The notes: generated by a model not told the origin, from the letters alone. Positions 36,270 to 43,635 are shown, counted from the first letter of the stretch. The stretch is DNA of 64,000 nucleotides from Nonomuraea wenchangensis (GCF_900111685.1 NZ_FOHX01000009.1:1-64000), one strand, 5' to 3'. A program made the numbers and translations.

Positions 36270-36323
36270 GGCTCCCAGGGGCGGGCGATTGGCCGGCAGG
36301 CGGTACGCCCGCCCTTGGGAGCC
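36270..36323 (-). terminator. 18-bp stem-loop between the 110-aa gene and tra
   Basis: Arms 36270-36287 and 36306-36323 pair over 17 of 18 positions with an 18-nt loop. It follows the stop of the 110-aa gene by 11 bp and precedes tra, so it may terminate or attenuate transcription and thereby limit tra expression. Confidence 0.6.
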
Positions 36324-36333
36324 GGTGCAGCGG

Positions 36334-36666
36334 TCAGGCCGCCTTCGCTGCGGTGGCCGGGGCGATGGTCTCGGCGCGAAAGCCGAGGCCGGAGCGGCCG
36401 TTCATGGACCAGAAGAAGGCCGCTAGGCCGACCGGGCGGACCTGCACGCCCTCGGGGATCTGCGGGAACGTCGCGCTGGGGAACGTCACCACGATCACCG
36501 GGTTGCGCCGGTCGTCGTTCGGCTTGGGCAGCAGCGGGATGGTGTAGAGCTCGCGGCCCTCGGCGTCTCGCTTGACCTCGCCGGTGGCGCGGTCGACGAT
36601 CTTCGGCTCGGGCTCACCTGCGACGATGAAGGCCAGGCCGGTGATGTCGACGGGGATGTTACGCAT
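36334..36666 (-). CDS. AICE protein of unknown function, 110 aa
   Basis: ATG 36666 has AAGGAG 7 nt upstream. It is a soluble beta-rich protein: IPVDITGLAFIVAGEPEPKI, VDRATGEVKRDAEGRELYTI, VIVVTFPSATFPQIPEGV. The repeated Gly/charged turns suggest a small single domain. It looks like proteins that head transfer operons in many actinomycete elements; I cannot assign a function. It is first in the operon and directly opposite korSA, so it is the most exposed to repression from the shared operators. Confidence 0.7.
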   Translation of the reverse strand: MRNIPVDITGLAFIVAGEPEPKIVDRATGEVKRDAEGRELYTIPLLPKPNDDRRNPVIVVTFPSATFPQIPEGVQVRPVGLAAFFWSMNGRSGLGFRAETIAPATAAKAA

Positions 36667-36801
36667 GATGATCTCCTTTGAAGGTTGCCTAACTTGGCTA
36701 GGCATCTTGCTGACGAGAATCATGTTGCCCAGCATGGCTAGCCATGTCAAGCATCTGCGAGTAACTGGACTAGGCAACCTAGGAGAACTAGGCTGTTTTG
36801 C
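36667..36801. promoter_or_regulatory. divergent control region of the AICE with palindromic sites
   Basis: The gap holds TGCCTA-N7-TAGGCA at 36686-36704, the perfect palindrome CATGGCTAGCCATG at 36733-36746, and clustered CTAG boxes at 36770-36792 (ACTAGGC, CCTAGG, ACTAGGC). A -10-like TAGGCT at 36789-36794 would start korSA mRNA at its first codon. These sites are good candidates for KorSA binding, which in pSAM2 represses its own and the transfer/activation genes. Confidence 0.65.
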
Positions 36802-37647
36802 GTGATGAGTCTCGATCCTGACGACCCCCGCCCGCCGTACCAGCAGGTCGCCAACGCCTTGCGCGCCGCGATCCTCACCAAGAAGTTCGAGCCGGGCGAG
36901 AAGCTCCCCTCAGGCCACGACCTGGCGAAGACGTACGGCGTGGCGCGCATGACCGTCCAGCAGGCCATCCGCCTGCTACGTGACGAGGGCCTGGTCGTCT
37001 CCCGCCAAGGCAGCGGCGTCTTCGTCCGCGAACGCACCGAACGGCCGGTCGAGCTGCGCCCCCACGTCGAGCGGGCCTTCGAGGAGCCGAACGTCTCCAT
37101 CGACTTCGCCGGCTTCTCCGGCGAGACCCTCAACGGGATGCTTCAAGAACCTCTTGACAAGATCCGCCTCGGACGGCTCACCCCCGAGTCCATCGCCATC
37201 CGCATCCTGGTCCCCGACATGGAACACCCCATGTCCCTGCCCTGCCGCGCGGAGGACCTGAGCGACGACCCGGTGATCCGCACCCGCGCCCTGCGCATCC
37301 AGCAGCGCAGCGTCCAGGCCATCGCCGACGCCGTACACGAACTGGCGGACCTCGGCCTGGTCAAGACCGCCGCCGTGCAGGTACGCGTCCACCAGACCGC
37401 ACCCGCGTTCAAGTTCTACGTGATCAACCGCCAGCGGGTGTTCTTCGGCTTCTACCCCGTCGTCAAGCACACCGTCCGCATCAAGGGCGAACCCCACGAG
37501 CTGTACGACGTCATGGGCAAGGACGCCCTGCTCTTCCACTACGAGATCACCGAAGACCCCACCTCGATGGCCTCGCAGTACGTCACCGAGACCCGCCGCT
37601 GGTTCGACAGCATGTGGACCACCATCAGCCGCGAGATCGACCTATGA
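36802..37647 (+). CDS. GntR-family regulator of the AICE (KorSA-like)
   Basis: 281 aa. No ribosome-binding site; TAGGCT 7 nt upstream suggests a leaderless GTG 36802 start, with ATG 36805 as alternative. The winged helix is residues 1-80 (PPYQQVANALRAAILTKKFE, GHDLAKTYGVARMTVQQAIR, LVVSRQGSGVFVRE). The C-terminal 190 residues are not a typical UTRA domain and are characteristic of regulators paired with a HAD phosphatase in actinomycete elements. It probably represses the transfer operon. The stop overlaps the HAD start. Confidence 0.85.
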   Translation: MMSLDPDDPRPPYQQVANALRAAILTKKFEPGEKLPSGHDLAKTYGVARMTVQQAIRLLRDEGLVVSRQGSGVFVRERTERPVELRPHVERAFEEPNVSIDFAGFSGETLNGMLQEPLDKIRLGRLTPESIAIRILVPDMEHPMSLPCRAEDLSDDPVIRTRALRIQQRSVQAIADAVHELADLGLVKTAAVQVRVHQTAPAFKFYVINRQRVFFGFYPVVKHTVRIKGEPHELYDVMGKDALLFHYEITEDPTSMASQYVTETRRWFDSMWTTISREIDL

Positions 37648-38315
37648 CCAGCGCCGCCGAACTCGTCCGCCAGGCCCACGCCATCCTGCTCGACTTCGAC
37701 GGCCCCGTGTGCAGCATCTTCGCCGGACTGCCCGCGCCCGTGGTCGCGGCCCGACTCAAGCAAGCGCTCGTCAAGGAGGGCGCGGAACTTCCGGAGGATG
37801 TCGAGGCGCTGGACGACCCGCTCAAGGTGCTACGCCGTACCGCCGACATCGCACCGGAACTGGTCGACAAGGTGGAGACCGCCCTCATGGGCAACGAGGT
37901 CGAGGCCGCAACTAGCGCCGAGATCACACCCGGCGTCCGCGACTTTCTCGAAGCGTGCGCAGAGGCCGGCAAGCCGGTCGCCATCGTGAGCAACAACTCC
38001 GCACCCGCCATCGAGACGTTCCTTGCTCTGGCCGACTTGGGCGAGTGGGTCACCGCGGTTTCCGGGCGACCGATCGGGGCGCCGGAGCAGATGAAGCCAC
38101 ACCCGCAGTCAGTGCTGTGGGCATGCAAGGCGCTGGGCGTCGAACCGAACCGGGCCGTGCTGATCGGGGATTCCGACTTCGACATGCAGGCCGCGCGCCA
38201 CGCCGGAACCCGCAGCATCGCCTATGCCAAGGCACCAGGAAAGGCCGACAGGCTCACGCAGGCGGGAGCCGATGCGGTGACCGGCAGCATCGCCGAACTG
38301 ATCGAGCAGCAGTAG
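37644..38315 (+). CDS. HAD-superfamily phosphatase coupled to korSA
   Basis: 223 aa; ATG 37644 overlaps the korSA TGA (ATGA). HAD motif I is ILLDFDGPVCSIF, motif II is VAIVSNNSAP, the motif III lysine lies in KPHPQSVLW and motif IV is VLIGDSDFDMQAAR. It should dephosphorylate a small phosphorylated metabolite. HAD genes next to GntR regulators recur in actinomycete mobile elements, so the phosphatase may set the level of a ligand sensed by the regulator; this is inference. Confidence 0.85.
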   Translation: MTSAAELVRQAHAILLDFDGPVCSIFAGLPAPVVAARLKQALVKEGAELPEDVEALDDPLKVLRRTADIAPELVDKVETALMGNEVEAATSAEITPGVRDFLEACAEAGKPVAIVSNNSAPAIETFLALADLGEWVTAVSGRPIGAPEQMKPHPQSVLWACKALGVEPNRAVLIGDSDFDMQAARHAGTRSIAYAKAPGKADRLTQAGADAVTGSIAELIEQQ

Positions 38316-38377
38316 CAGAGCAAGATCGGCAAGCTTGCAGGGCGGTGCATGATTCAAACCTTCCCTACGTCATCAAG

Positions 38378-38398
38378 CCGCCGCCCGATGGGCGGCGG
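38378..38398 (+). terminator. terminator of the korSA-HAD unit
   Basis: A perfect 9-bp stem, CCGCCGCCC with GGGCGGCGG, has a GAT loop and lies about 60 bp after the HAD stop. No T-tract follows, as usual at this GC content. Confidence 0.5.
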
Positions 38399-39163
38399 GC
38401 GGCCGGGCGGTCCGGGCGGGCGTGCGGCCTCTCCGGGCCGGTCCCGCCCGGCCACCCCGCCGCACCAACGAACGCGCGCAGAAGACGTGCAGGAGGTCCA
38501 CCAGCACCAAGCGAGATGCCGACTCCCGGACTGAGCCGACGAGGTCAAAGCATGCCTCCGGCGGGAGCACTCCGGCACCGAGGTGATCGCCACACGGACC
38601 TGCACGTAGATGGGTGGCTGGGGGCTGATCACCTCGCACACCATCGACTCAGGCAAGCCCAGCAGACCGGCTCCTCCGTATCAAGCCCGGCTCTGACCGC
38701 AGGGCAACGCATGATCGAGGAACGGCGACCGGTGATCGTACACGCGAAGCCGAGCTTGACACTCCGTCCCCGGCCCGCTGCCGCTACGCGGTGAGTCGAC
38801 GGCGTACGAGGTGATCAGGAGTGAAGCCCTTGGGCCGTAGACATGAGGACGAATGCACTGCCGTTATTAAACTGTTGCACTCGCTATTTGCAAGTTGGTT
38901 ATGTCTGGCGAGTCCGATGTGTATTTGAGGCGACTGCTCTCTCACCTGCGGTTTGAGTGCCGGAAGCCGCAATCCGTTGCTCTACCTGCGCATACTACAG
39001 GTTATTTACTCGCCTCTGTTATTTAGATAACAGCATCTAGCTTGTGCCGGTACCTGCTTCTCGCGCAATCTCTCGGCTGTAGCATCGTGCCCTGAAATAG
39101 TCCCGCCACAGGTGCCTGCAAGCTCTCCTGTGGCGGGCGTGAGCATCCGTCAAGGAGTACTCG
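38399..39163. other. about 765 bp without a gene; lower-GC zone with inverted repeats near attR
   Basis: No frame here is convincing. From about 38840 GC content falls clearly below that of the neighbours. CTGTTAT-TTAG-ATAACAG (39016-39033) is a perfect dyad next to a related half site GGTTATTTACT (39000-39010). CCCGCCACAGG (39102-39112) pairs perfectly with CCTGTGGCGGG (39127-39137). Integrase arm sites, an origin or a transfer-locus function are possible. Confidence 0.45.
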
Positions 39164-39358
39164 ATGCAAACACTACCGCTTGGAAGTGGGCCACTCGTCA
39201 TAGCTGCCGTAGTCGCAGCCCTTGTAACGGTACTCATAGTGACTGGCCATGGTGGGGAGGCGCCGCTTGTCGTTGGTGCCGTGTCCATGGTGCTCGGTCC
39301 GTACTCGAACAGGATCAAGCCTGGAGAGAAGAAGGGGGTCACGACGTCGAGTGAGTGA
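39164..39358 (+). CDS. small two-helix membrane protein, 64 aa
   Basis: ATG 39164 has AAGGAG 6 nt upstream, a good ribosome-binding site. LVIAAVVAALVTVLIVTGHG is one membrane helix and APLVVGAVSMVLGPYSN a weaker second. A Lys/Ser-rich tail follows. It lies just inside attR and is the only plus-strand gene there. Codon use is less GC-biased than in the rest of the element. No family is recognised; surface exclusion or transfer-related roles are open. Confidence 0.5.
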   Translation: MQTLPLGSGPLVIAAVVAALVTVLIVTGHGGEAPLVVGAVSMVLGPYSNRIKPGEKKGVTTSSE

Positions 39359-39468
39359 CGAAGTGGGTGACAATCGCGGTGGACGCTCTCGGACGTTCCG
39401 AAACGGTTGAGGAGTCCCTCGCTGGTCAGATGGCGCTTGTCTGGTGTTGAGCGCATTGGGCAAGTGGC

Positions 39469-39512
39469 TTCGCATCGAAGGGGTCAGGGGTTCGAATCCC
39501 CTCATCTCCACC
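39469..39512 (+). repeat. attR: displaced 3' half of tRNA-Ala
   Basis: Exact 44-bp copy of attL 29854-29897, with no tRNA 5' half in front. Together with the following terminator it represents the original chromosomal end of the tRNA gene. Confidence 0.92.
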
Positions 39513-39518
39513 TAGGTC

Positions 39519-39551
39519 AAAGGCCACTTCCAGTGATCGGAAGTGGCCTTT
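39519..39551 (+). terminator. displaced original tRNA-Ala terminator
   Basis: A perfect 13-bp stem, AAAGGCCACTTCC with GGAAGTGGCCTTT, has a 7-nt loop and continues into TT. It is homologous to 29904-29937, with one G-C pair changed to A-T on both arms. Confidence 0.75.
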
Positions 39552-39583
39552 TTGATCTTCTCAGTGACGTACGGTGTGGGCTG

Positions 39584-39985
39584 CTAGGGCCAGACCGGGC
39601 CCTCGTCGGTCCAGGTGACGCCCTTGTTGCGGCACAGGCAGAAGGGGTGGCCGATCGGGTCGGTGTAGACCCGCCAGCCGTAGCCTTCAGGGCCGATGAA
39701 GTCCTGCTGCAGCGTCGCGCCGAGGCCGAGGACGCGGCGCTGCTCGGACTCGATGTCGTCCACTTCGAAGTCGAGGTGGAACTGCTTGGGGTGCTCGCTG
39801 TCGGGCCACTGCGGAGCGCGGTAGTCATCCACCCGGATGAAGGCCAGCTCAATCTCGCCGAACTTGATGCCGGCCCAGTGCTCGTGGCTGCCTTCCTTGA
39901 TCGGGCGGCCCGTCACCTCGGAGTAGAAGGCCGCCAGCTTCATCGTGTCCGGGCAGTCGATGATGAAATCGGTGAGTCGCAGCAT
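39584..39985 (-). CDS. VOC-superfamily (glyoxalase-like) protein
   Basis: 133 aa. Two beta-alpha-beta-beta-beta halves are visible: MLRLTDFIIDCPDTMKLAAF with YSEVTGRPI, and FHLDFEVDDIESEQRRVLGL with VYTDPIGHPFCLC. Family members bind a metal and include dioxygenases, isomerases and antibiotic-binding proteins; the substrate cannot be told. ATG 39985 lacks a strong ribosome-binding site. It lies just right of attR, between the AICE and an integrase relic, so it may be cargo of an older element. Confidence 0.8.
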   Translation of the reverse strand: MLRLTDFIIDCPDTMKLAAFYSEVTGRPIKEGSHEHWAGIKFGEIELAFIRVDDYRAPQWPDSEHPKQFHLDFEVDDIESEQRRVLGLGATLQQDFIGPEGYGWRVYTDPIGHPFCLCRNKGVTWTDEGPVWP

Positions 39986-40009
39986 CCAGCGATCTTGTCA
40001 CAAGATCAA

Positions 40010-40115
40010 GGGAGCCCTGGGCGTTCGTGAGGTCATCGAAGATGCGGTCCATGGGCGGCGCGCCGGTTCGGATCACGGGGCGGATCTGGTGTCGGTAGAC
40101 GGTCTCGGTGACGGC
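40010..40115 (-). pseudogene. 3' end of a second integrase gene (relic)
   Basis: The minus strand reads VTETVYRHQIRPVIRTGA and PPMDRIFDDL, clearly related to the AICE integrase end VTETVYRKQLRPVLLEGA and EAMDNIF, including the nucleophile Tyr. Upstream the frame turns into unrelated sequence, so the rest of the gene is lost. It shows that the tRNA-Ala locus once hosted another element. Confidence 0.7.
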
Positions 40116-40289
40116 CTTCCCGGCGCTGGCCGGCCGTCTCCGCTCTCAGTCCAGGCCGAAAGAACATCCTGAAGGATGGCGCGGACGCCCATGTCAGGCG
40201 AACGATCTTCGCGCTCAACGCATCTCATTGGGCAGAAAACGTCGATTCGGGAGGCGCCCCATGGCACTCAGACGAGGGATGTGCGATCA

Positions 40290-40811
40290 GTGAGAACGCG
40301 TGACTTCAAGCTCCCCCTCCGGTATGGCCTGGGCGCTCTCGCGCTTGCCGCGCTGATGGGCTGCGTTCCGACCAGCCCGGCGTTGACCGGGCTGACCGGC
40401 ATCACGGTCAACGCCGAAGGACGGTTGACACTGGTCGTGGCCTGGTGCCAGCAGCCCCCGGACCGGGTGGTCGTCTACCAGAGGGTCAATGATCGGCTTG
40501 AGGACCAGGCTGAACTAAAAGCCCCGAAGTTATCCGGATCGCCGGTCTTCCTGGACTTGGAGAAGATTCCGCTGGGCTGGTCTCTTGTCGAAGGCGATCT
40601 CAATTTCCAGCCAGGTCGTAAGTACGTTGCAAGCGCGTACAACGCCAAGAAGCCTGGGGGAACGTTCCGCGTCTCCTTCACAACCGCGTACAAGACGAAA
40701 CCGACGGCGGGCCGCATCCTTGTCCAGGATCACAGCGGCGAGCAGCCCGACGGCGTCGATGTGCCGCTTTCCTCCGCCGAGTTCGTGGCACGAGCAAAGC
40801 ACTACTGCTGA
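40290..40811 (+). CDS. putative lipoprotein
   Basis: 173 aa from GTG 40290 (GTG 40281 is also possible; GAGGG lies between 3 and 12 nt upstream). A basic N-terminus (RTRDFKLPLRYG) is followed by LGALALAALMGC, a good lipobox with Cys about residue 23. The mature protein is small and beta-rich (LTLVVAWCQQPPDRVVVYQR, TFRVSFTTAYKTKPTAG). No family is recognised. It has isolated context in a decaying region; codon use is near normal. Confidence 0.6.
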   Translation: MRTRDFKLPLRYGLGALALAALMGCVPTSPALTGLTGITVNAEGRLTLVVAWCQQPPDRVVVYQRVNDRLEDQAELKAPKLSGSPVFLDLEKIPLGWSLVEGDLNFQPGRKYVASAYNAKKPGGTFRVSFTTAYKTKPTAGRILVQDHSGEQPDGVDVPLSSAEFVARAKHYC

Positions 40812-40927
40812 GAGGCTGCCTCTGCTTCCGGGCAGTGGAGTGTCAGGGGTGAGCGGTGAGTTTCAGGGGTGGGCCAGGGAGACGCCGGATGGGCGGGGCG
40901 CAGGCATTCCGGCACGCTGTTGATCAT

Positions 40928-41701
40928 GTGGTCCTCCTTGAGGAAGTGACCAGGACATATGGGAAAGGCGCCACCGAGGTGGCCGCGCTCCGGCGGGTCA
41001 GCGTCGGGTTCTCGCGCGGCAGTTTCACCGCGGTGATGGTCCGTCAGGGGCGGGCAAGAGCACGCTGCTGCAGTGCGCGTCGGGGCTGGACCGGCCGGAT
41101 TCAGGGGCGGTCCATATCGGCGGAGAGGACATCACCCGCTTCGGGGAGAAGGAACTGGCGGTGCTGCGCCGCGACCGGGTCGGCGTCGTCTTTCAGGCGT
41201 TCAACCTGGTGCCGTCGCTGACCGCCTGGCAGAACGTGATCCTGCCCAGCAGCCTGGCCAGGCGCCGGCCGGAACCGTCGCGGGTGCGTGAGTTGCTGCA
41301 CCGGGTTGGACTGGCAGGGCGTGAGGGGCATCGCCCGGCGCAGTTGTCCGGCGGCCAGCAGCAGCGGGTGGCGATCGCCCGCGCTCTGCTCGGCAGGCCG
41401 GAGGTCAGGCCGAACGCGCCGGGGAGATCCGGCTGTTGCGCACAGTGGGACCAAGCCGCGGCAGCTCGCGAGAGCGGTGTGCTGGGAGACATTGATCGTG
41501 ACGTGCGTCGGTACGGTGCTCGGAACGGGCATCGCCGCTGCTTCGCTCACCATGCTCGGGAAGGCGGCGACCGGCGAGCCGTGGTTCGCCTACTCTCTGC
41601 CGCAGTACGCCGGGTTGGTGCTGGTCTGCGCCGTCAGCGGCCTGGCCGGAGGTCTGGCCGCCACGCGCCGGGCACGGCGGGGGACCCTTCTGCCCGATTG
41701 A
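40928..41701 (+). pseudogene. decayed ABC transporter: frameshifted ATPase joined to a permease end
   Basis: From GTG 40928 the product starts as a LolD/MacB-type ATPase (VVLLEEVTRTYGKGATEVAA). At about 41038 one G is missing, so the P-loop GPSGAGKST continues in another frame. There Q-loop VVFQAFNLVPSL and signature LSGGQQQRVAIARAL follow. At about 41405 it jumps to the C-terminal end of an FtsX-like permease (WETLIVTCVGTVLGTGIAAA, GLAGGLAATRRARRGTLL), so Walker B, the H-loop and most of the permease are deleted. Confidence 0.8.
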
Positions 41702-41780
41702 GCTTGAAGGCGTGGTGTCGTCATGGCGTGGTGCGGATGTGGGACTTGGGTGCCCACACACAATGAGCCGACGTCGGATC

Positions 41781-41803
41781 CCCCGCCCCGTCAAAGGGCG
41801 GGG
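41781..41803 (-). terminator. terminator downstream of the beta-helix gene
   Basis: A perfect 8-bp stem, CCCCGCCC with GGGCGGGG, with a 7-nt loop lies about 30 bp past the stop of the minus-strand gene. A second weaker hairpin (TGTGGG/CCCACA, 41738-41758) follows. Confidence 0.55.
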
Positions 41804-41833
41804 AACCCGCGCCGGTCTGTCACTCTTCTCGGT

Positions 41834-42709
41834 TCAGGGAGTGCAGGTGATGTTGAGGCACTGGGCCGAGTTGCCGTTGCCGCTGGCCCGGTTGCCGCCA
41901 CCGTCGGTGACGCCCGGTGTGGCTTCGATGCCGTAGTCGCCGTTGTTGCGGGCGCGGTTGTCCCTGATCACGGTGGCCGCATCGGTGGCGTCGACGTCGA
42001 TGCCGTCTTCCCTGGGGATGCGGGTGCCGTTGCCGTTGGCGTCGTTGTTGTCGATGCGGGTGCCGGTCACGGTGGCCGTGACGAGGATGCCGTCGCCGTT
42101 GTTGTTCACCACGCTGTTGCGGTGCAGCACGGTCCCTCTGCTTGTTCCTGTGAGCAGGATCCCGTTTCCGGTGTTGTTCAGGGCGGTGCTGCGTTCGATG
42201 TGCGCGTTGGTGACGGAGTCGAGCCTGAACCCGACGAGGTCGCCGATGGCGGCGCTGTCGCTGATGTATGGGCGGTCCACGTTTCGAGCGGAGATCCCGG
42301 CGCCGCCGTTGGCGGTGGCGAGGATGCGCTGGACGAGGTTGCGGTCGGCCCCGTTCGCGAGGCTGACCCCGCTCGCGAAGCCGGTGACGGTGCCGTTCTT
42401 GATCGTCACCCGGGAGTGACCGGTGCGGGACAGCCCTTCCGAGGTGTTGTCGATCCCGCTGGCGGTCCCGGAGCCGTCGATGGTGTGGCCGTTGAGATCG
42501 ATGGTGATGTTGGACGCGCCGACTTCGAGCCCGTTGCCGCCGCAGTTGTGCAGGTCGTTGGCGAGCTTGATGGATCTGTAGATGACCTGTCCGCAGCGAA
42601 CGTTGGTCTCGCTCGTGTGGCTGCCGTCCAGCGCCCAGGTGGGCGTTGGCAGCGCGCAGGCGAGCGCGATGCTGCCCAGGCCGCAGGCGAGCAGAGTCTT
42701 TGAAAGCAT
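41834..42709 (-). CDS. secreted right-handed parallel beta-helix protein
   Basis: 291 aa. ATG 42709 is preceded by GGGGGA 5 nt upstream, and MLSKTLLACGLGSIALACAL is a signal peptide. The rest consists of beta-helix rungs rich in Asn, Gly and Ile (GNGLEVGASNITIDLNGHTI, NNNGDGILVTATVTGTRIDN, NGDYGIEATPGVTDGGG). Such proteins include polysaccharide lyases, glycosidases and repeat adhesins. No catalytic site can be identified here, so the role is unknown. It has cysteines near both ends (VRCGQ, QCLNITC). Confidence 0.75.
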   Translation of the reverse strand: MLSKTLLACGLGSIALACALPTPTWALDGSHTSETNVRCGQVIYRSIKLANDLHNCGGNGLEVGASNITIDLNGHTIDGSGTASGIDNTSEGLSRTGHSRVTIKNGTVTGFASGVSLANGADRNLVQRILATANGGAGISARNVDRPYISDSAAIGDLVGFRLDSVTNAHIERSTALNNTGNGILLTGTSRGTVLHRNSVVNNNGDGILVTATVTGTRIDNNDANGNGTRIPREDGIDVDATDAATVIRDNRARNNGDYGIEATPGVTDGGGNRASGNGNSAQCLNITCTP

Positions 42710-42907
42710 GGAATTCCCCCGTAAGGACACAGACTAGTTTTCTGTGGCATCGATATCCTCCCGCGAGCGGGAAGGGCTCAAACAACGGAGGAATTGCATT
42801 GTTTTCGCCACTTGGAGAGCGTGGCGGATAAATTTATCTTAATGGAGGTGATGTGCGATATATGCTGCGAAGGGAAGCAAATGGTACATGTGCGCACTAA
42901 GGGATTC

Positions 42908-43534
42908 TTATGCCGATGTGATCAGCGCGACGGCCGGTATGAAGAAATGGGCGACAGGTACGAGCGCGAGAGATGCCACTATCAAGGAGGATTTGTAGAG
43001 CGGTCTCAAATGAGCGACGGCGAACCCAATGCTCGCGACGATCAGGAGCGTCGCGAAGACCACGGCCATGGCGACCGGTACGCAGCCATGATGCTGCAGC
43101 CCGGTGTCGACGATCTGCGTGCCGTCGTTGTCCGTCAGGACAGGTGAGGTTGCGAACTCGTGCAGGAGGGGAGTCGCCTTCCACGATGCCGCCGCCAGGT
43201 CCGCCAGGCCCAGCCCGGCCCCGGCGAGGGCAGCCATGACGAGGCCGGTCCGCCACGTCTTGTCCCTGGCCCATCGTGCGGCCAGCAGGCCGGCCACCAG
43301 GGCGCACACGTGCCCGACGGCACTGCCGGAGGTGTAGGCCAGGACGGCGGCGGTACGCCACTTCGCCACCATCTGGTCCTCAGGTTGCGCGTCGGGCCAC
43401 ATGCTCTGCCCCACGTCGAGATTGAGCTCTGCGAGCAGGACGGCCGCGCTGCCCGTCACCGCGATCATGGCCACGTACGCGGCGACGTACCAGCAGGTCT
43501 TGCCCCGCCAAATGGTCGGCGAAGTCTGCGTCAC
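42908..43534 (-). CDS. multi-pass membrane protein of unknown function
   Basis: 208 aa from GTG 43534 (43540 or 43555 are possible; no strong ribosome-binding site). About five helices: YVAAYVAMIAVTGSAAVLLA, AVGHVCALVAGLLAARW, GLVMAALAGAGLGLADLAAA, VPVAMAVVFATLLIVASIGF and SLIVASLALVPVAHFFIPAV. No family is recognised. It is divergent from the frameshifted sigma gene and shares the 10-bp inverted repeat 43585-43623, so the two may be regulated together. Confidence 0.6.
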   Translation of the reverse strand: MTQTSPTIWRGKTCWYVAAYVAMIAVTGSAAVLLAELNLDVGQSMWPDAQPEDQMVAKWRTAAVLAYTSGSAVGHVCALVAGLLAARWARDKTWRTGLVMAALAGAGLGLADLAAASWKATPLLHEFATSPVLTDNDGTQIVDTGLQHHGCVPVAMAVVFATLLIVASIGFAVAHLRPLYKSSLIVASLALVPVAHFFIPAVALITSA

Positions 43535-43584
43535 CCGCACATCGTGCCCGATCACCCGGTGCCTGTCTCGTAATGCATCGGGGG

Positions 43585-43623
43585 CTTCGGTCAAGTACAG
43601 GGTGTAAGCACTGTTGACCGAAG
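43585..43623. promoter_or_regulatory. 10-bp inverted repeat between divergent genes
   Basis: CTTCGGTCAA (43585-43594) and TTGACCGAAG (43614-43623) are perfect arms around 19 bp. They lie just upstream of the sigma gene start at 43636 and about 50 bp from the start of the divergent membrane gene. This may be an operator or part of an ECF promoter. Confidence 0.45.
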
Positions 43624-43635
43624 GGAGCCCAGCTC

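Larger units (their letters stand above)
29854..39512. mobile_element. actinomycete integrative and conjugative element (pSAM2-type AICE), 9.6 kb
   Basis: The element is bounded by exact 44-bp repeats, one completing tRNA-Ala. It contains all modules of an AICE: tyrosine integrase and excisionase, a RepSA-type HUH replication initiator, an FtsK-like DNA translocase for transfer of double-stranded DNA between hyphae, a DUF2637 membrane protein of the Spd class, and a KorSA-like GntR regulator. One long minus-strand operon (36236 to 29953) faces a korSA-HAD unit across an operator-rich gap. No core gene is visibly broken, so it may be functional. Unit length repeat to repeat is 9615 bp. Confidence 0.92.

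Noticed and set aside
41738-41803. Two hairpins that resemble ends of IS200/IS605 or TnpB elements
   Set aside because: No TnpA or TnpB coding remnant lies nearby, and the position directly after the beta-helix gene is explained by a terminator.
42794-43147. Cys-containing plus-strand frame starting near a GGAGGTG
   Set aside because: The apparent ribosome-binding site is only 1-2 nt from the ATG, and most of the frame is antisense to the membrane protein gene at 42908-43534.
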